Assembly: GCA_036514535.1 (NCBI GenBank)
Contig: DATBWZ010000089.1
Location: 1-64,000, forward strand
Origin: DATBWZ01 sp036514535
Lineage (GTDB): Bacteria > JAMCPX01 > DATBWZ01
Direction of reading: 5' to 3'
Length of the DNA: 64,000 nt
In this document: positions 55,329 through 63,978 of the stretch, one piece after another
Numbering within the stretch: the stretch's first letter is position 1
Layout of the letters: the number at the start of each line of letters is the position of its first letter
Program-made: the position numbers and the translations under genes
Notes under the pieces: model-generated
What the model was told of the DNA's origin: nothing
Seen by the model: only the letters and a program-made list of their open reading frames with translations
Databases searched by the model: none

Positions 55329-56315
55329 ATGGGGCAAGAGAAAAAATTCATAATCAGCGATGCAGAAATAGAACCCGGTGAAAACAGAGAAATATACATT
55401 AAAATTAGTGAATTTTTCACAGCAACTCCGGCAACTATACCAGTCAGCATTTTCAGGGGAAAGGAAGACGGCCCGGTGCTGCTTGTCACCGCGGCTGTTC
55501 ATGGTGACGAACTCAACGGGGTCGGCATTGTCAGAAAATTAATATATGAGATGAATCACGAAAAACTCAGCGGGACCCTTGTCTGCGTACCCATACTGAA
55601 CAGGTTTGGATTTTTAATGCAATCAAGGTATCTGCCAGACAGAAGGGATTTAAACCGCTTCTTCCCCGGTAAATCAACCGGCTCAATGGCTGAAAGAATA
55701 TGCTATATAATATTCAATGAAATTATTAAAAAATGCGATTATGGAATAGACCTGCACACAGCAGCAGCGGACAGAACAAATACACCGCATATCCGTGCCG
55801 ATATAAGTAATGAAAAAACAGCACAGATTGCAAGGTTTTTTGGAGCAGAGATAATAATTGACCATAAGGGGGTTAACGGCTCACTCAGACGCGAAGCTGT
55901 TGAAGCCGGGATACCATTTATTCTCTTCGAAGCAGGAGAACCGCAGAAATTTGAAAGGGAGCTTATCAGGAAGGGATATGAGGGAATTTTTAATGTTCTC
56001 GCTGGGCTTAGAATGATTGACAAAACGGTAAAAAAGCCACAACATCAGATTATTATCAAGGAATCGGAATGGATCAGGGCGGAGAAAGGAGGCATGGTGG
56101 ACATACTTAAACATCCTGGCGAATTTGTTGAAGAGGGGGAAGACATTGCGGTGATAACCAATCCCTTCGGCAAAGAAATACATCTCCAGAAGGCTCCTTT
56201 TGCAGGTCTTTTTTTAAGCGTAACGACCACTCCCCTGGTAAGCCCGGGTATGCCTCTGTGCAATCTCGGAAAATTTGAACGCTCAATGCATCTAATTGAA
56301 AAATACGGAGAATAA
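55329..56315 (+). CDS. Succinylglutamate desuccinylase/aspartoacylase-family zinc hydrolase
   Basis: 328 residues. Zinc ligands in AAVHGDELNG (His, Glu) and YGIDLHTAAADR (His); RRDLNRFFPG is the substrate-binding Arg-Asn motif; the catalytic Glu is in ILFEAGEP. The C-terminus has a beta-rich lipoyl-like part (GGMVDILKHPGEFVEEGEDI). The family cleaves amide bonds to an acidic group, which is the reverse chemistry of the RimK partner. Confidence 0.9.
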   Translation: MGQEKKFIISDAEIEPGENREIYIKISEFFTATPATIPVSIFRGKEDGPVLLVTAAVHGDELNGVGIVRKLIYEMNHEKLSGTLVCVPILNRFGFLMQSRYLPDRRDLNRFFPGKSTGSMAERICYIIFNEIIKKCDYGIDLHTAAADRTNTPHIRADISNEKTAQIARFFGAEIIIDHKGVNGSLRREAVEAGIPFILFEAGEPQKFERELIRKGYEGIFNVLAGLRMIDKTVKKPQHQIIIKESEWIRAEKGGMVDILKHPGEFVEEGEDIAVITNPFGKEIHLQKAPFAGLFLSVTTTPLVSPGMPLCNLGKFERSMHLIEKYGE

Positions 56316-56331
56316 AACAGGGGAAATACAA

Positions 56332-56949
56332 GTGGATACTGAATGGGCAAAGAAGGTTTATAATTTTTATTCAGGATTTTATGATGCAGCTTTTTCATGG
56401 GTAGTTAAGCCGCATTTGAGAAAAGCATTTCGTGAGCTCAATCTTAAAGGAGGAGAAAAAATACTTGAAATAGGTATAGGGACAGGACTCTCACTAAAAT
56501 ATTACCCTAAAGACTGTTTTGTAACCGGGGTTGACCTTTCGCCTAATATGTTAAAAAAAGCAGAAGACAAGGCAAATAATAAAAATCTTGCAAATGTTAA
56601 ACTTCATGTAATGGATGCAACAGACCTCGTTTTTAACAATTCATCCTTTGATTATATCATTGCCGGCTTTGTTATATCCGTATGCTCTACGCCACACCTT
56701 GTTATAAAGGAAATGAAAAGGGTTTTGAAGGATAGCGGGAGGATAGTCTTTATAAATCATTTTATGAGTAAAAATACAGTTGTTAAAAAAGTTGAAAAAA
56801 CCGTAAATCCACTGACAAAAAAAATAGGATGGAGAATGGATATTTCAATTGACGATATTTTTAACGATACAGGCATCACCTTAGAAAGGGTTATAAAATT
56901 GAACAAGATTGCCCCCTGGTCCATTGTAATCGCCAGAAAAGATTTTTAG
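56332..56949 (+). CDS. Class I SAM-dependent methyltransferase, phospholipid N-methyltransferase-like
   Basis: 205 residues from a GTG at 56332 (AGGGGAAA upstream); the frame is open to 56296 but that would overlap the hydrolase gene. Motif I ILEIGIGTGLSLKYYP, motif II GVDLSPNMLKKAE and the YDAAFSW start recall bacterial phosphatidylethanolamine N-methyltransferases of the PmtA type and related ubiE-like enzymes. The substrate is not proven. An MFS gene follows after 7 nt. Confidence 0.8.
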   Translation: MDTEWAKKVYNFYSGFYDAAFSWVVKPHLRKAFRELNLKGGEKILEIGIGTGLSLKYYPKDCFVTGVDLSPNMLKKAEDKANNKNLANVKLHVMDATDLVFNNSSFDYIIAGFVISVCSTPHLVIKEMKRVLKDSGRIVFINHFMSKNTVVKKVEKTVNPLTKKIGWRMDISIDDIFNDTGITLERVIKLNKIAPWSIVIARKDF

Positions 56950-56956
56950 TTTTTTT

Positions 56957-58120
56957 ATGGAAGCCGCAACTAAAAATCATGTTCCCAAAAATATTTTTCT
57001 GCTCGGGCTTACCAGTTTTTTTACCGATGTTCACAGCGAGATAATCCTTCCCCTTCTTCCGCTCTTTCTAACAAATGTCCTCAAAGCAAGTACCACCTAT
57101 ATTGGATTAATTGAAGGGATTGCCGAATCAACATCAAATATAGTAAAGGGTTTCTCTGGATATTTATCCGATTTAACAAATAAAAGAAAAAATATTATTG
57201 TATTTGGATACGTATTTTCTTTTATCTCAAAAGCAATTCTGCCAGCAACAACAAGCGTTTCACATGTATTGGGGCTGAGATTTGCAGACAGGATCGGGAA
57301 GGGAATCAGGACTTCTCCGCGCGATGCCCTCATCGCAGACTCAACCCATACCAATTCATACGGTTACTCCTTCGGCGTTCACAGGGCAATGGATACCCTC
57401 GGCGCTATAGTCGGCGCAGGACTTGCAAGCATACTCATGCTGCTTCTGGCTGGGAATATAAGGGCCGCTTTCGCAATCGCAGCCATACCAGGGATATTCG
57501 CTATCCTATCCCTCTTTTTTGTAAAAGAAACAAGGACAGCACCCTCAATCAGCAAAAAGATTACCCCTGTTACAGATGAAAATAACAAAAAACCAACTAC
57601 CCTTGTATTTGCCGGTTTAGCATTATTTTATTTATCTAATATAAGTTATGCCTTTTATATTCTGAAACTTAACGAAATGGGATTTTCACAGAAAGCAATA
57701 CCCATTGCATATCTTATTTACAATATTGTTTACGCTGTCCTTTCCATTCCCGCTGGCAGGCTTTCTGACAGAATAGGAAGAAAGCGGGTAATTATTATGG
57801 GAATCATCAGCCATGTTTTCTTATGTTTTGGTTTTGGATTTGCCAAAAATACTTTTTACGGGTGGATGCTTTTTGTCCTGTATGGCATTGTCTCTTCAAT
57901 TGTAGAAACGGTCCCAAAGGCTTTTATCTCAGATATATCAAAAAAGGAAAAGCGCGGGAGCGCCTTCGGGGGATACAATATGATCATCGGAATATCAACA
58001 CTCGCAGGAAATTTTTTAGCCGGCTATCTCTGGGATAGTTATGGAGCCGATACCACTTTCTTTTTTGCTGGGTTTATTGCATTTCTGAGTATAATATTTT
58101 TTGTAAGGAGCATAAAATGA
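56957..58120 (+). CDS. Major facilitator superfamily transporter
   Basis: 387 residues, about 12 helices. The MFS signature is seen in both halves: GYLSDLTNKRK and AGRLSDRIGRKRVI; also DRIGKGIRTSPRDALIADS, which is typical of a subfamily of putative drug/metal or sugar efflux proteins. The substrate is unknown. Its stop overlaps the start of the next gene by 4 nt. Confidence 0.9.
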   Translation: MEAATKNHVPKNIFLLGLTSFFTDVHSEIILPLLPLFLTNVLKASTTYIGLIEGIAESTSNIVKGFSGYLSDLTNKRKNIIVFGYVFSFISKAILPATTSVSHVLGLRFADRIGKGIRTSPRDALIADSTHTNSYGYSFGVHRAMDTLGAIVGAGLASILMLLLAGNIRAAFAIAAIPGIFAILSLFFVKETRTAPSISKKITPVTDENNKKPTTLVFAGLALFYLSNISYAFYILKLNEMGFSQKAIPIAYLIYNIVYAVLSIPAGRLSDRIGRKRVIIMGIISHVFLCFGFGFAKNTFYGWMLFVLYGIVSSIVETVPKAFISDISKKEKRGSAFGGYNMIIGISTLAGNFLAGYLWDSYGADTTFFFAGFIAFLSIIFFVRSIK

Positions 58121-58734
58121 AAACAATTGACCAACTTGGCGAATGGGTATTCAAGAACAGGGATATCCTGCCTGTTCCATTTATAATAATTGCGGTTGCA
58201 GGTCTTACATCCTACAAACCCAATTTCGTTTATACAAATAATGCCATAAAGTATTCAATTTACTTTCTTGGTTTTTTCTTTGTGATAAAAGGTGAACTTA
58301 TCAGGATCTGGGCTGTAGGGCATGCCGGGTTTATCACCCATAGCAGGTCAAAAAAATTGAGGGCAGAAGATCTTGTAACAACAGGACCATACGAAATTGT
58401 GAGGAACCCTATCTACCTTGGCAACTTTTTGCTTGGGCTGGGATTTGTATTTCTAACTCTAACCTGGTGGTTAGTTATTCTGTATATTCTGTTCTTTTCT
58501 TTTGAATACGGATTGATAATCAGGGCAGAGGAGCGGTTCCTCAGGGAAAAATTCAGCATAAGGTTTGAAGATTACGCCAAATCAGTGCCCAGAATTATCC
58601 CAAGTTTATCCCGATTTTCGTTTAAAAATTTAGGTGGATTTCACCTTAACTATCTTTATCCCGAACGATGGACTATCCTCAACTGCATCCTGGCAGGGAT
58701 TGTCCTTTTGCTATTAAACATGTTTAGAAAATAG
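58117..58734 (+). CDS. ICMT/PEMT-family integral membrane methyltransferase
   Basis: 205 residues with four to five hydrophobic helices. The C-terminal signature LVTTGPYEIVRNPIYLGNFL and EERFLREKFSIRFEDYAKSV is that of isoprenylcysteine carboxyl methyltransferase / phospholipid N-methyltransferase-like (PEMT) proteins. With the neighbouring class I methyltransferase it may methylate a lipid or hopanoid; the substrate is unknown. The 3' end overlaps the convergent ppiD gene by 11 bp. Confidence 0.85.
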   Translation: MKTIDQLGEWVFKNRDILPVPFIIIAVAGLTSYKPNFVYTNNAIKYSIYFLGFFFVIKGELIRIWAVGHAGFITHSRSKKLRAEDLVTTGPYEIVRNPIYLGNFLLGLGFVFLTLTWWLVILYILFFSFEYGLIIRAEERFLREKFSIRFEDYAKSVPRIIPSLSRFSFKNLGGFHLNYLYPERWTILNCILAGIVLLLLNMFRK

Positions 58735-60364
58735 TTCTTGTATTCGGGATCTTCCCGGGTGATTTTTCCTCACTGGCAAAGAGTTCCCTGTTTATCTTAA
58801 TTTCCCCTGACTTTTTTGCATCATCAATGAGTTCCTGTATAAACTTCCCCACTTTTTCTTCTATGTATTCATCCCTGAGTCTGTCAATATTTTTTTCGAA
58901 CTCATCCCTGGTTGCTTGTTTTTTATCCTTAAGCCAGTATATATAGTATCTTCCCATGAATTCATATGGCGCAGACGGAAACCGGTTTTTTAAATCGAGT
59001 TTGAGAGCATTTGTAAAGAAAGATGGAGCAAAACCTATTCCCTTTATAAAACTTGAGTCCGCTGTTACATAGCCAGTATCCTCAACCTTATAGCCTTTTT
59101 GTTCAAGGGTTCGTCCAGGGTTTGAGCTCTTATGAAGTTCTGAGAGCAATTGCTCTGCTCCGGTTTTTACTACTTCCCTGGCAAGAAGTTCCCTCAAATT
59201 TTTTGAAACCGATTCCTTTGCTTCCGAAAAAGAAAGAGAAACTGATGTATCTGTTTTGACAATCTTTGCTATAACATAAGACTGGTCACCCTTGATAACC
59301 TCGCTGATCTTTCCCTCATCCAGTGAATTGAAAACTCCGGCAATTGCCCTTTCAGCTGCAGATGATTGTTTAAGTTCCCCCTCACTTATCGGACCAATTG
59401 TACTGTTTAGAACGCCCAGCTCTTTAGCAACTTCGGATGCGGGGTTTCCTTTGAGAAATAATTCTCTTGCCTTCTCAGCATCCGCTCTTGCTAATTTATT
59501 GATTTTTTCCGTTTTCAATTTTTCCTCAATTTCCTTTCTTACCTCGTTAAAGTGTTTCAGCTGCTTTCCGCCATTGGCATCAACCAGGAAACTTTTCCTG
59601 TTTGCATTGTAATAATCACTGATTTCAGAATCATTCACAATTATCTTATTGGCATAGTCCGAAAAAGATACCTCTATGTATTCAACGGTCTTTTTACTTC
59701 CTGCCTTGAATTCATCCTTATGAGCATCATAATATTCCTTCATCTTGCTCTCCGGAATAACAACAGATTTTTTAAAACGTTCAGGTAAAACAGGCACCAC
59801 GCCAAAATTAAACTGCTCATTTTTAAGTCTGTAGTACCACCAGAGGTCGGCATCCGTTGCAACTACAAGATTCCGGGCAAATTTATGGAATTTTTTCACC
59901 AGGAGGTCATGCTTTATCCTTGATTCATAGTCAGCAGGGATTATATTGTTTTGCGCAAGCACTTGATAATATATTTTTTTATTGAACACTCCATTGTTGT
60001 CCTGAAAAAACTTTGTATTGGCAATTTCATATGCAAGTTCGTCGTTCGTAACTCTAAAACCGTATTCTTTTATCATATCCAGAAGGAGAATGCGATTTAC
60101 CATCTGCATCACAATAAGATCTCTGAGATATGGATTCCCCTGTTCGTCTCCGGAAGCCTTCATAGCCCTCTCAAATTCCTGAAGAGTAATGCTTTCCCCG
60201 TTAACATCAGCAACAATGTTTGGAGCCAGTCCACCCGTGCGGATATAGGAAGTTACTCCAGAACCTATAAATACAGCGAACCCAAGGAGAAAGGAGAGTG
60301 CAATAAGTATATAGATAACTTTTACACCGAAAGATTTTGAGTGCTTCCTGACAAAGTTGAACAT
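58724..60364 (-). CDS. ppiD: PpiD-type periplasmic chaperone/peptidyl-prolyl isomerase
   Basis: 546 residues. An N-terminal transmembrane helix (~14-33), a SurA/PpiD N-terminal chaperone region with VNGESITLQEFERAMK (~50-65), a central parvulin-like region and a C-terminal extension. PpiD is anchored in the inner membrane and helps proteins leaving the Sec channel. A TTGCAA / TAAATT promoter (spacer 16 bp) ends 7 nt before the ATG, so the message is probably leaderless. Overlaps convergently with the ICMT-like gene. Confidence 0.9.
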   Translation of the reverse strand: MFNFVRKHSKSFGVKVIYILIALSFLLGFAVFIGSGVTSYIRTGGLAPNIVADVNGESITLQEFERAMKASGDEQGNPYLRDLIVMQMVNRILLLDMIKEYGFRVTNDELAYEIANTKFFQDNNGVFNKKIYYQVLAQNNIIPADYESRIKHDLLVKKFHKFARNLVVATDADLWWYYRLKNEQFNFGVVPVLPERFKKSVVIPESKMKEYYDAHKDEFKAGSKKTVEYIEVSFSDYANKIIVNDSEISDYYNANRKSFLVDANGGKQLKHFNEVRKEIEEKLKTEKINKLARADAEKARELFLKGNPASEVAKELGVLNSTIGPISEGELKQSSAAERAIAGVFNSLDEGKISEVIKGDQSYVIAKIVKTDTSVSLSFSEAKESVSKNLRELLAREVVKTGAEQLLSELHKSSNPGRTLEQKGYKVEDTGYVTADSSFIKGIGFAPSFFTNALKLDLKNRFPSAPYEFMGRYYIYWLKDKKQATRDEFEKNIDRLRDEYIEEKVGKFIQELIDDAKKSGEIKINRELFASEEKSPGKIPNTRTIF

Positions 60365-60371
60365 AAATAGA

Positions 60372-60399
60372 AATTTAGCAAATATGGCAAAAATTGCAA
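60372..60399 (-). promoter_or_regulatory. Promoter of ppiD (leaderless)
   Basis: On the minus strand TTGCAA (60399-60394) and TAAATT (60377-60372) with a 16-bp spacer; predicted start at about 60365, one base before the ATG (60364). Confidence 0.5.
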
Positions 60400-60467
60400 G
60401 ATAAAAATCAATCTATAGCCACCCAAACTTTACAAGGGCTGTTAAAAATTTTATATTGTGTGTAAAA

Positions 60468-61709
60468 TTAAACACTCACAGGAATCCTGAATGCCTTTGC
60501 ACAAATTTTAAGCATTGTGCGAATGACTGTTTTTCTTATTCCAAATGGAGCAAGCCACCACTGCTCAAACAAAACCTTGCCAAGATGCCATGCCCGTCCA
60601 ATGTTGCGGAGTTCAATATTTGGGGATGGTGTGGCAAAAAAGTCGCCAAAAGCAAACCCAGCAAGACCCTCACCTGCTTCAAGCATACAATATCCATCAC
60701 CACAGAATTCCGCCCTGGACGTAATCCCGTTTATTTCATCTGCAATACGTTGGGCTACAACCTCTGCCTGAACATGGGCAAATACACCTGCTTTCGGCAA
60801 GTTTAGTGGTATATCGGGCTTCCAGCGACCGGGGATACTGATAGCAGTAATATCACCTATCGCATAAATGCTATCGTGCTTCGTCTTAAGCGTAGAACGG
60901 TCAACAGGAACCCAACCTGCTTCATTTGCTAATCCTGCTTTACGAACAATCTCTGGCGGACGATGCGGTGGGATTGCTATGAGCAAATCATAGGTGACGG
61001 GCTCTTTTCCCTCAAAAAGAATCTGGTTGCGCTGTGGATTGACTGAAGTTACTTTGTGAAGTGGATGAAATGATATTCCTTTGGATGCCAGCATTTGCTT
61101 TACCGCTTCTCCTAGCTGAAGACCTGCTACAGGCATTGGTTGTGTCTCGGGCGTATAAAGATGAATATCAACCCTGTCTCGTAATCCCCTGCGTCTAAAA
61201 TAATCTGCGATGAGCATTGCTCCTTCGTGGGGTGCGCCAGGGCATTTATAAGGAAGTGAGCAAACAACAATGTCAATCTTACCGCTACCAAATTGAGTGA
61301 GCGCTTGCTGAAGTTTTTTTGCCTCGTCAAGGGAGTAAAAAGAATAAGCATTTTCTTTAAGTCCGGGCACAATCTCAGATGCGAGTTCTGTTCCAAAAGC
61401 AATCACAAGGTAGTCATAGGTAAAGCGATTTTTTGTAGTGATAACTGTGCGATTTGGAAGATTAATCTCTTTAACCTCTCCCTCAATAACCTCAACACCT
61501 GGACGAACAAGGGAACGAATTGATCTGGTAATCTCGTCCGGCTTACGGTCTCCAACCATTAACCAGAGCAATGAAGGTGCAAAGACATGATTAGGGTTCT
61601 TTTCAACAAGAATGACCTTATGCTCATGCGATAATTTGCTCCGTAGTTCGTTAGCGGTAACAAGCCCACCAACTCCCCCACCTAATATGCAAATTATTTT
61701 GCCTGCCAT
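60468..61709 (-). CDS. sqr: Sulfide:quinone oxidoreductase-type flavoprotein
   Basis: 413 residues from the ATG at 61709 (AAAGGAG 8 nt upstream; an ATG at 61715 is also possible). FAD site ILGGGVGGLVTANEL, VEKNPNHVFAPSL, and the second FAD motif SIYAIGDITAI. Cysteines match SQR active-site positions at C156 (YKCPGAPHEG) and C341 (GDGYCMLEAG); a third SQR Cys, normally in an SVC segment near 124, is replaced (SFYSLDEA). C150 and C336 lie nearby. It probably oxidises sulfide or a persulfide and reduces quinone. Last gene of the ArsR-controlled sulfur operon. Confidence 0.88.
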   Translation of the reverse strand: MAGKIICILGGGVGGLVTANELRSKLSHEHKVILVEKNPNHVFAPSLLWLMVGDRKPDEITRSIRSLVRPGVEVIEGEVKEINLPNRTVITTKNRFTYDYLVIAFGTELASEIVPGLKENAYSFYSLDEAKKLQQALTQFGSGKIDIVVCSLPYKCPGAPHEGAMLIADYFRRRGLRDRVDIHLYTPETQPMPVAGLQLGEAVKQMLASKGISFHPLHKVTSVNPQRNQILFEGKEPVTYDLLIAIPPHRPPEIVRKAGLANEAGWVPVDRSTLKTKHDSIYAIGDITAISIPGRWKPDIPLNLPKAGVFAHVQAEVVAQRIADEINGITSRAEFCGDGYCMLEAGEGLAGFAFGDFFATPSPNIELRNIGRAWHLGKVLFEQWWLAPFGIRKTVIRTMLKICAKAFRIPVSV

Positions 61710-61748
61710 CTTCATATCTCCTTTAGCATCTAGCAATTCCAATTTTTA

Positions 61749-62354
61749 TTAATCAATAACTTTCAATTTAACCTTTCGTTCAAAGTAGTTGCCTATCATC
61801 CCTTTCTTTGGGTTGCCCTTTATAGAGTCACCTTTTGTGAGCATCACCTGGAGGATAAGTTCTGAATCACGGGCAGAATCTGTAGGTCGTATTGACATGG
61901 GTAAAATAGTAATTTTAGCGCCCTCATATTCCTCTAATTTATCGCCGACAATTCTGCATGCCATCGGTAAATTCACATCCCATCCTGGAGCAAATTTTGA
62001 TAACGAATTTATTTCTATAGAACTGGGATTAACATAAAGCCAAGCATTTCTGTATGGTGCTTCTAAGGTATCATCCTTTATTCTACCGATTACAGTAAGA
62101 ACAGTTTTTATTTCTCCCCTCTTTACTTCAACAATAAAACTTCCATCTGATTGTCTGAATAATTTTTTTGTTTCCTTATCAAGGATATCAATAATGATTT
62201 TCCCGTCATCTTTCCATGCTCCATTGCTCACATGACAGGCAAGGCAATTCTTTGCCTTACCAAGGATACCCACAGCAGGCGGGTATGCGAACACCTGCCC
62301 AAAGGAAGTTATAAAAACCAAAAGCATTAAAATCTGGGTAATTTTTAATCTCAC
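61749..62354 (-). CDS. Exported monohaem protein of the sulfur operon
   Basis: 201 residues. Signal peptide (1-23), one haem motif CLACHVS (about 37-43), then a beta-rich domain (~50-200) that looks immunoglobulin-like and has no recognised family. A single CxxCH suggests periplasmic electron transfer, with the beta domain perhaps binding a partner or substrate. It ends 39 nt before the SQR start, so it probably works with the SQR or the TlpA-like protein. Confidence 0.75.
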   Translation of the reverse strand: MRLKITQILMLLVFITSFGQVFAYPPAVGILGKAKNCLACHVSNGAWKDDGKIIIDILDKETKKLFRQSDGSFIVEVKRGEIKTVLTVIGRIKDDTLEAPYRNAWLYVNPSSIEINSLSKFAPGWDVNLPMACRIVGDKLEEYEGAKITILPMSIRPTDSARDSELILQVMLTKGDSIKGNPKKGMIGNYFERKVKLKVID

Positions 62355-62369
62355 CTTCCTTCACCTCCT

Positions 62370-62939
62370 TTAATATTTTATCATTTCTAAGGTGTTCATT
62401 ATCTCTGATTCTTCAGTCCCGGGATAGTGGTTTGCGTATAAGATTTTTCCCTCTTTCCCTATAATAAAAATATTCTTTAAGGGACAGGTTCCTGGATAAT
62501 ATTTTCCGCTGAACAATTCCGTCACTCTTCCTTTGGGGTCATACAAAAATCTCAAAGTGATTTTGTTTTGCTGGATTGCATTCTCTACAGTATTTCTGTC
62601 TTCACCCAGTACACTTATTGCTACTACTTCAATCCCTTTTTTCTCATATATATTTTTAATTTTTTCCATTTCGGGTATTTTCCTTTGACACCCTTTGCAA
62701 AGATTGGTAAACCATAAAAGGACTGCTTTGTTGTTTTTTAATTCACGAGAGAGAGAAAACTTTTCCCCACTAAAATCATTGAGAGAAAAAACAGGAGCAT
62801 GCTCTCCAACCTCAGGAATGGATGTCTTGCCACTTTTACAAGATAAATAACTCAACAGGAGAGTTAAGCTTATTGTTCCCATTATTACGGCAGACAGCGG
62901 GTGAATGTGTTTTCTTTTTATTTCTTCCCCAGAATTCAT
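62370..62939 (-). CDS. Thioredoxin-like (TlpA/ResA) exported protein
   Basis: 189 residues. An N-terminal membrane segment (~15-33) ends with YLSCKSG, a possible lipoprotein cleavage site (Cys34), although the -3 residue is Tyr. A redoxin domain follows with the active-site pair C81-K-G-C84 in FTNLCKGCQRKIPEM, plus an extra Cys near residue 150 (YPGTCPLKN). Such proteins reduce disulfides for cytochrome c maturation or carry thiol/persulfide electrons. It lies between the DsrE-like and monohaem genes. Confidence 0.85.
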   Translation of the reverse strand: MNSGEEIKRKHIHPLSAVIMGTISLTLLLSYLSCKSGKTSIPEVGEHAPVFSLNDFSGEKFSLSRELKNNKAVLLWFTNLCKGCQRKIPEMEKIKNIYEKKGIEVVAISVLGEDRNTVENAIQQNKITLRFLYDPKGRVTELFSGKYYPGTCPLKNIFIIGKEGKILYANHYPGTEESEIMNTLEMIKY

Positions 62940-62987
62940 CTAATCTCCTTTTCTTAATTCTAACAATTGCATAATTCTTCTTCCTTT

Positions 62988-63338
62988 TCAGAAAGTTATC
63001 GTCTTATCCGCTTCCTCAATCCATTTAACAAGGTCTGACATTCCGGCAAGTTTTGCCTCTGAAATTATCTCTCCCTTCTTGATTCCACAACGATTCACAC
63101 AGGTAGTGCATATCTTTACCTTTGAGCCTCTCTTAGTACTCTCAATCAACATATTTGTCAAATCAAATTCCGCTCCCTCAGGTTTTGAGTCCCCGCGCAC
63201 AACATCCACAGCATCATTCATTACAAACACATTAACCCTGTGCCCTTCAACAAGCGCAGTGTCAATTAAACGAATCGCATTCCAGATAACATCCGTCCCG
63301 TCATATGGACGGGAGCTGAGAATTACAAGCAACTTCAT
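62988..63338 (-). CDS. DsrE-family sulfur-carrier-like protein
   Basis: 116 residues. DsrE fold: VILSSRPYDGTDVIWNAIRL, FVMNDAVDVV, and a Cys cluster CTTCVNRCG (C77, C80, C84), with C77 near the family's active Cys. DsrE proteins carry persulfide sulfur in the cytoplasm. The ATG overlaps the ArsR stop by 4 nt (ATGA), so both are translated together. Confidence 0.9.
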   Translation of the reverse strand: MKLLVILSSRPYDGTDVIWNAIRLIDTALVEGHRVNVFVMNDAVDVVRGDSKPEGAEFDLTNMLIESTKRGSKVKICTTCVNRCGIKKGEIISEAKLAGMSDLVKWIEEADKTITF

Positions 63339-63676
63339 CCTTTATCTCCTGTTTTTTCAAATTTTGACCAGAGACGCCTTTCTCTTTTTATTCTCTCCAT
63401 TAAAACTTCCCTCATCAGATTACAGGCTCTGATAATTTTGGGATTGGATATTTTATAATAAATATTTCTGCCTGCTCTTCTTGCAATTACAACCCCCTGT
63501 ATCCTTAATACCGCAAGATGCTGGGAAATGTTTGCCTTTCTGATTCCGACCTTCTTTACAAGCCCGTTCACTGTAATTTCGCTGCCCCTCAAAGCATCAA
63601 GAATCTCCAGTCTTTTGGCGTTGGCAAGAGTTTTGCAAATCTCGGCATGGATTTCAAAAATCTTATTTAGTTTCAT
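63335..63676 (-). CDS. ArsR-family regulator of the sulfur operon
   Basis: 113 residues. Winged helix-turn-helix with TLANAKRLEILDALRG, VGIRKANISQHLAVLRIQG and YYKISNPKI. The protein has two Cys only (C14 in EICKTLA, C85 in IRACNL); no CxC metal box. Two separate cysteines and a dsrE/sqr operon suggest a thiol/persulfide-sensing repressor, similar in idea to SqrR/BigR, but the Cys positions differ and this is inference. A palindrome overlaps its predicted transcription start. Confidence 0.88.
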   Translation of the reverse strand: MKLNKIFEIHAEICKTLANAKRLEILDALRGSEITVNGLVKKVGIRKANISQHLAVLRIQGVVIARRAGRNIYYKISNPKIIRACNLMREVLMERIKRERRLWSKFEKTGDKG

Positions 63677-63677
63677 A

Positions 63678-63695
63678 GTTTCAATACTCTGAAAC
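63678..63695 (-). promoter_or_regulatory. ArsR operator candidate
   Basis: GTTTCA-N6-TGAAAC, a perfect inverted repeat, directly after the -10 box; it covers the predicted start (63689) from about -6 to +12, the place where an ArsR repressor would block polymerase. Confidence 0.65.
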
Positions 63696-63725
63696 AGTAT
63701 AGAATTAAACTGCAGAATCTGTCAA
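63696..63725 (-). promoter_or_regulatory. Promoter of the ArsR-sulfur operon
   Basis: TTGACA (63725-63720) and TATACT (63701-63696) on the minus strand, 18-bp spacer. The start is predicted at 63689, 13 nt before the arsR ATG, with no Shine-Dalgarno sequence in the short leader. Confidence 0.75.
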
Positions 63726-63753
63726 GTTAAAAATTACCGGGATCTAAAATTAA

Positions 63754-63783
63754 AAAGCCCCGGTTTGAAAGCCGGGGCTTTAT
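63754..63783 (-). terminator. Rho-independent terminator of the rRNA operon
   Basis: A 10-bp GC-rich stem AAAGCCCCGG / CCGGGGCTTT (63754-63781) with an 8-nt loop; on the minus strand it is followed by TTTTTAATTTT. It ends the rRNA transcript before the arsR promoter. Confidence 0.9.
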
Positions 63784-63788
63784 TTTAA

Positions 63789-63906
63789 TCCTGGCATCGA
63801 CCTACTCTCCCAACCCCGGTAACGAAGCAGTACCATCGGCCCTGGAGGGCTTAACTTCCGTGTTCGGTATGGGAACGGGTGTATCCCCTCCGGTATGGAC
63901 ACCAGA
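63789..63906 (-). rRNA. rrf: 5S ribosomal RNA
   Basis: About 118 nt. The minus-strand sequence contains the typical 5S core: CCCGTTCCCATACCGAACACGG, read in two parts, GAAGTTAAGCCC and GGTACTGC..., and ends with GGTCGATGCCAGG; the two ends pair (CTGGTGTC with GATGCCAGG). Ends are estimated from the closing helix. Confidence 0.95.
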
Positions 63907-63978
63907 AAATTTATACATATGAAACAAGGGATTTTAATCTACCTTTATTATATATTATTTTGCGAAATACTATTACAC

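Noticed and set aside
63907..63978. tRNA in the 23S-5S spacer
   Set aside because: The spacer is about 70 nt, AT-rich and shows no cloverleaf.
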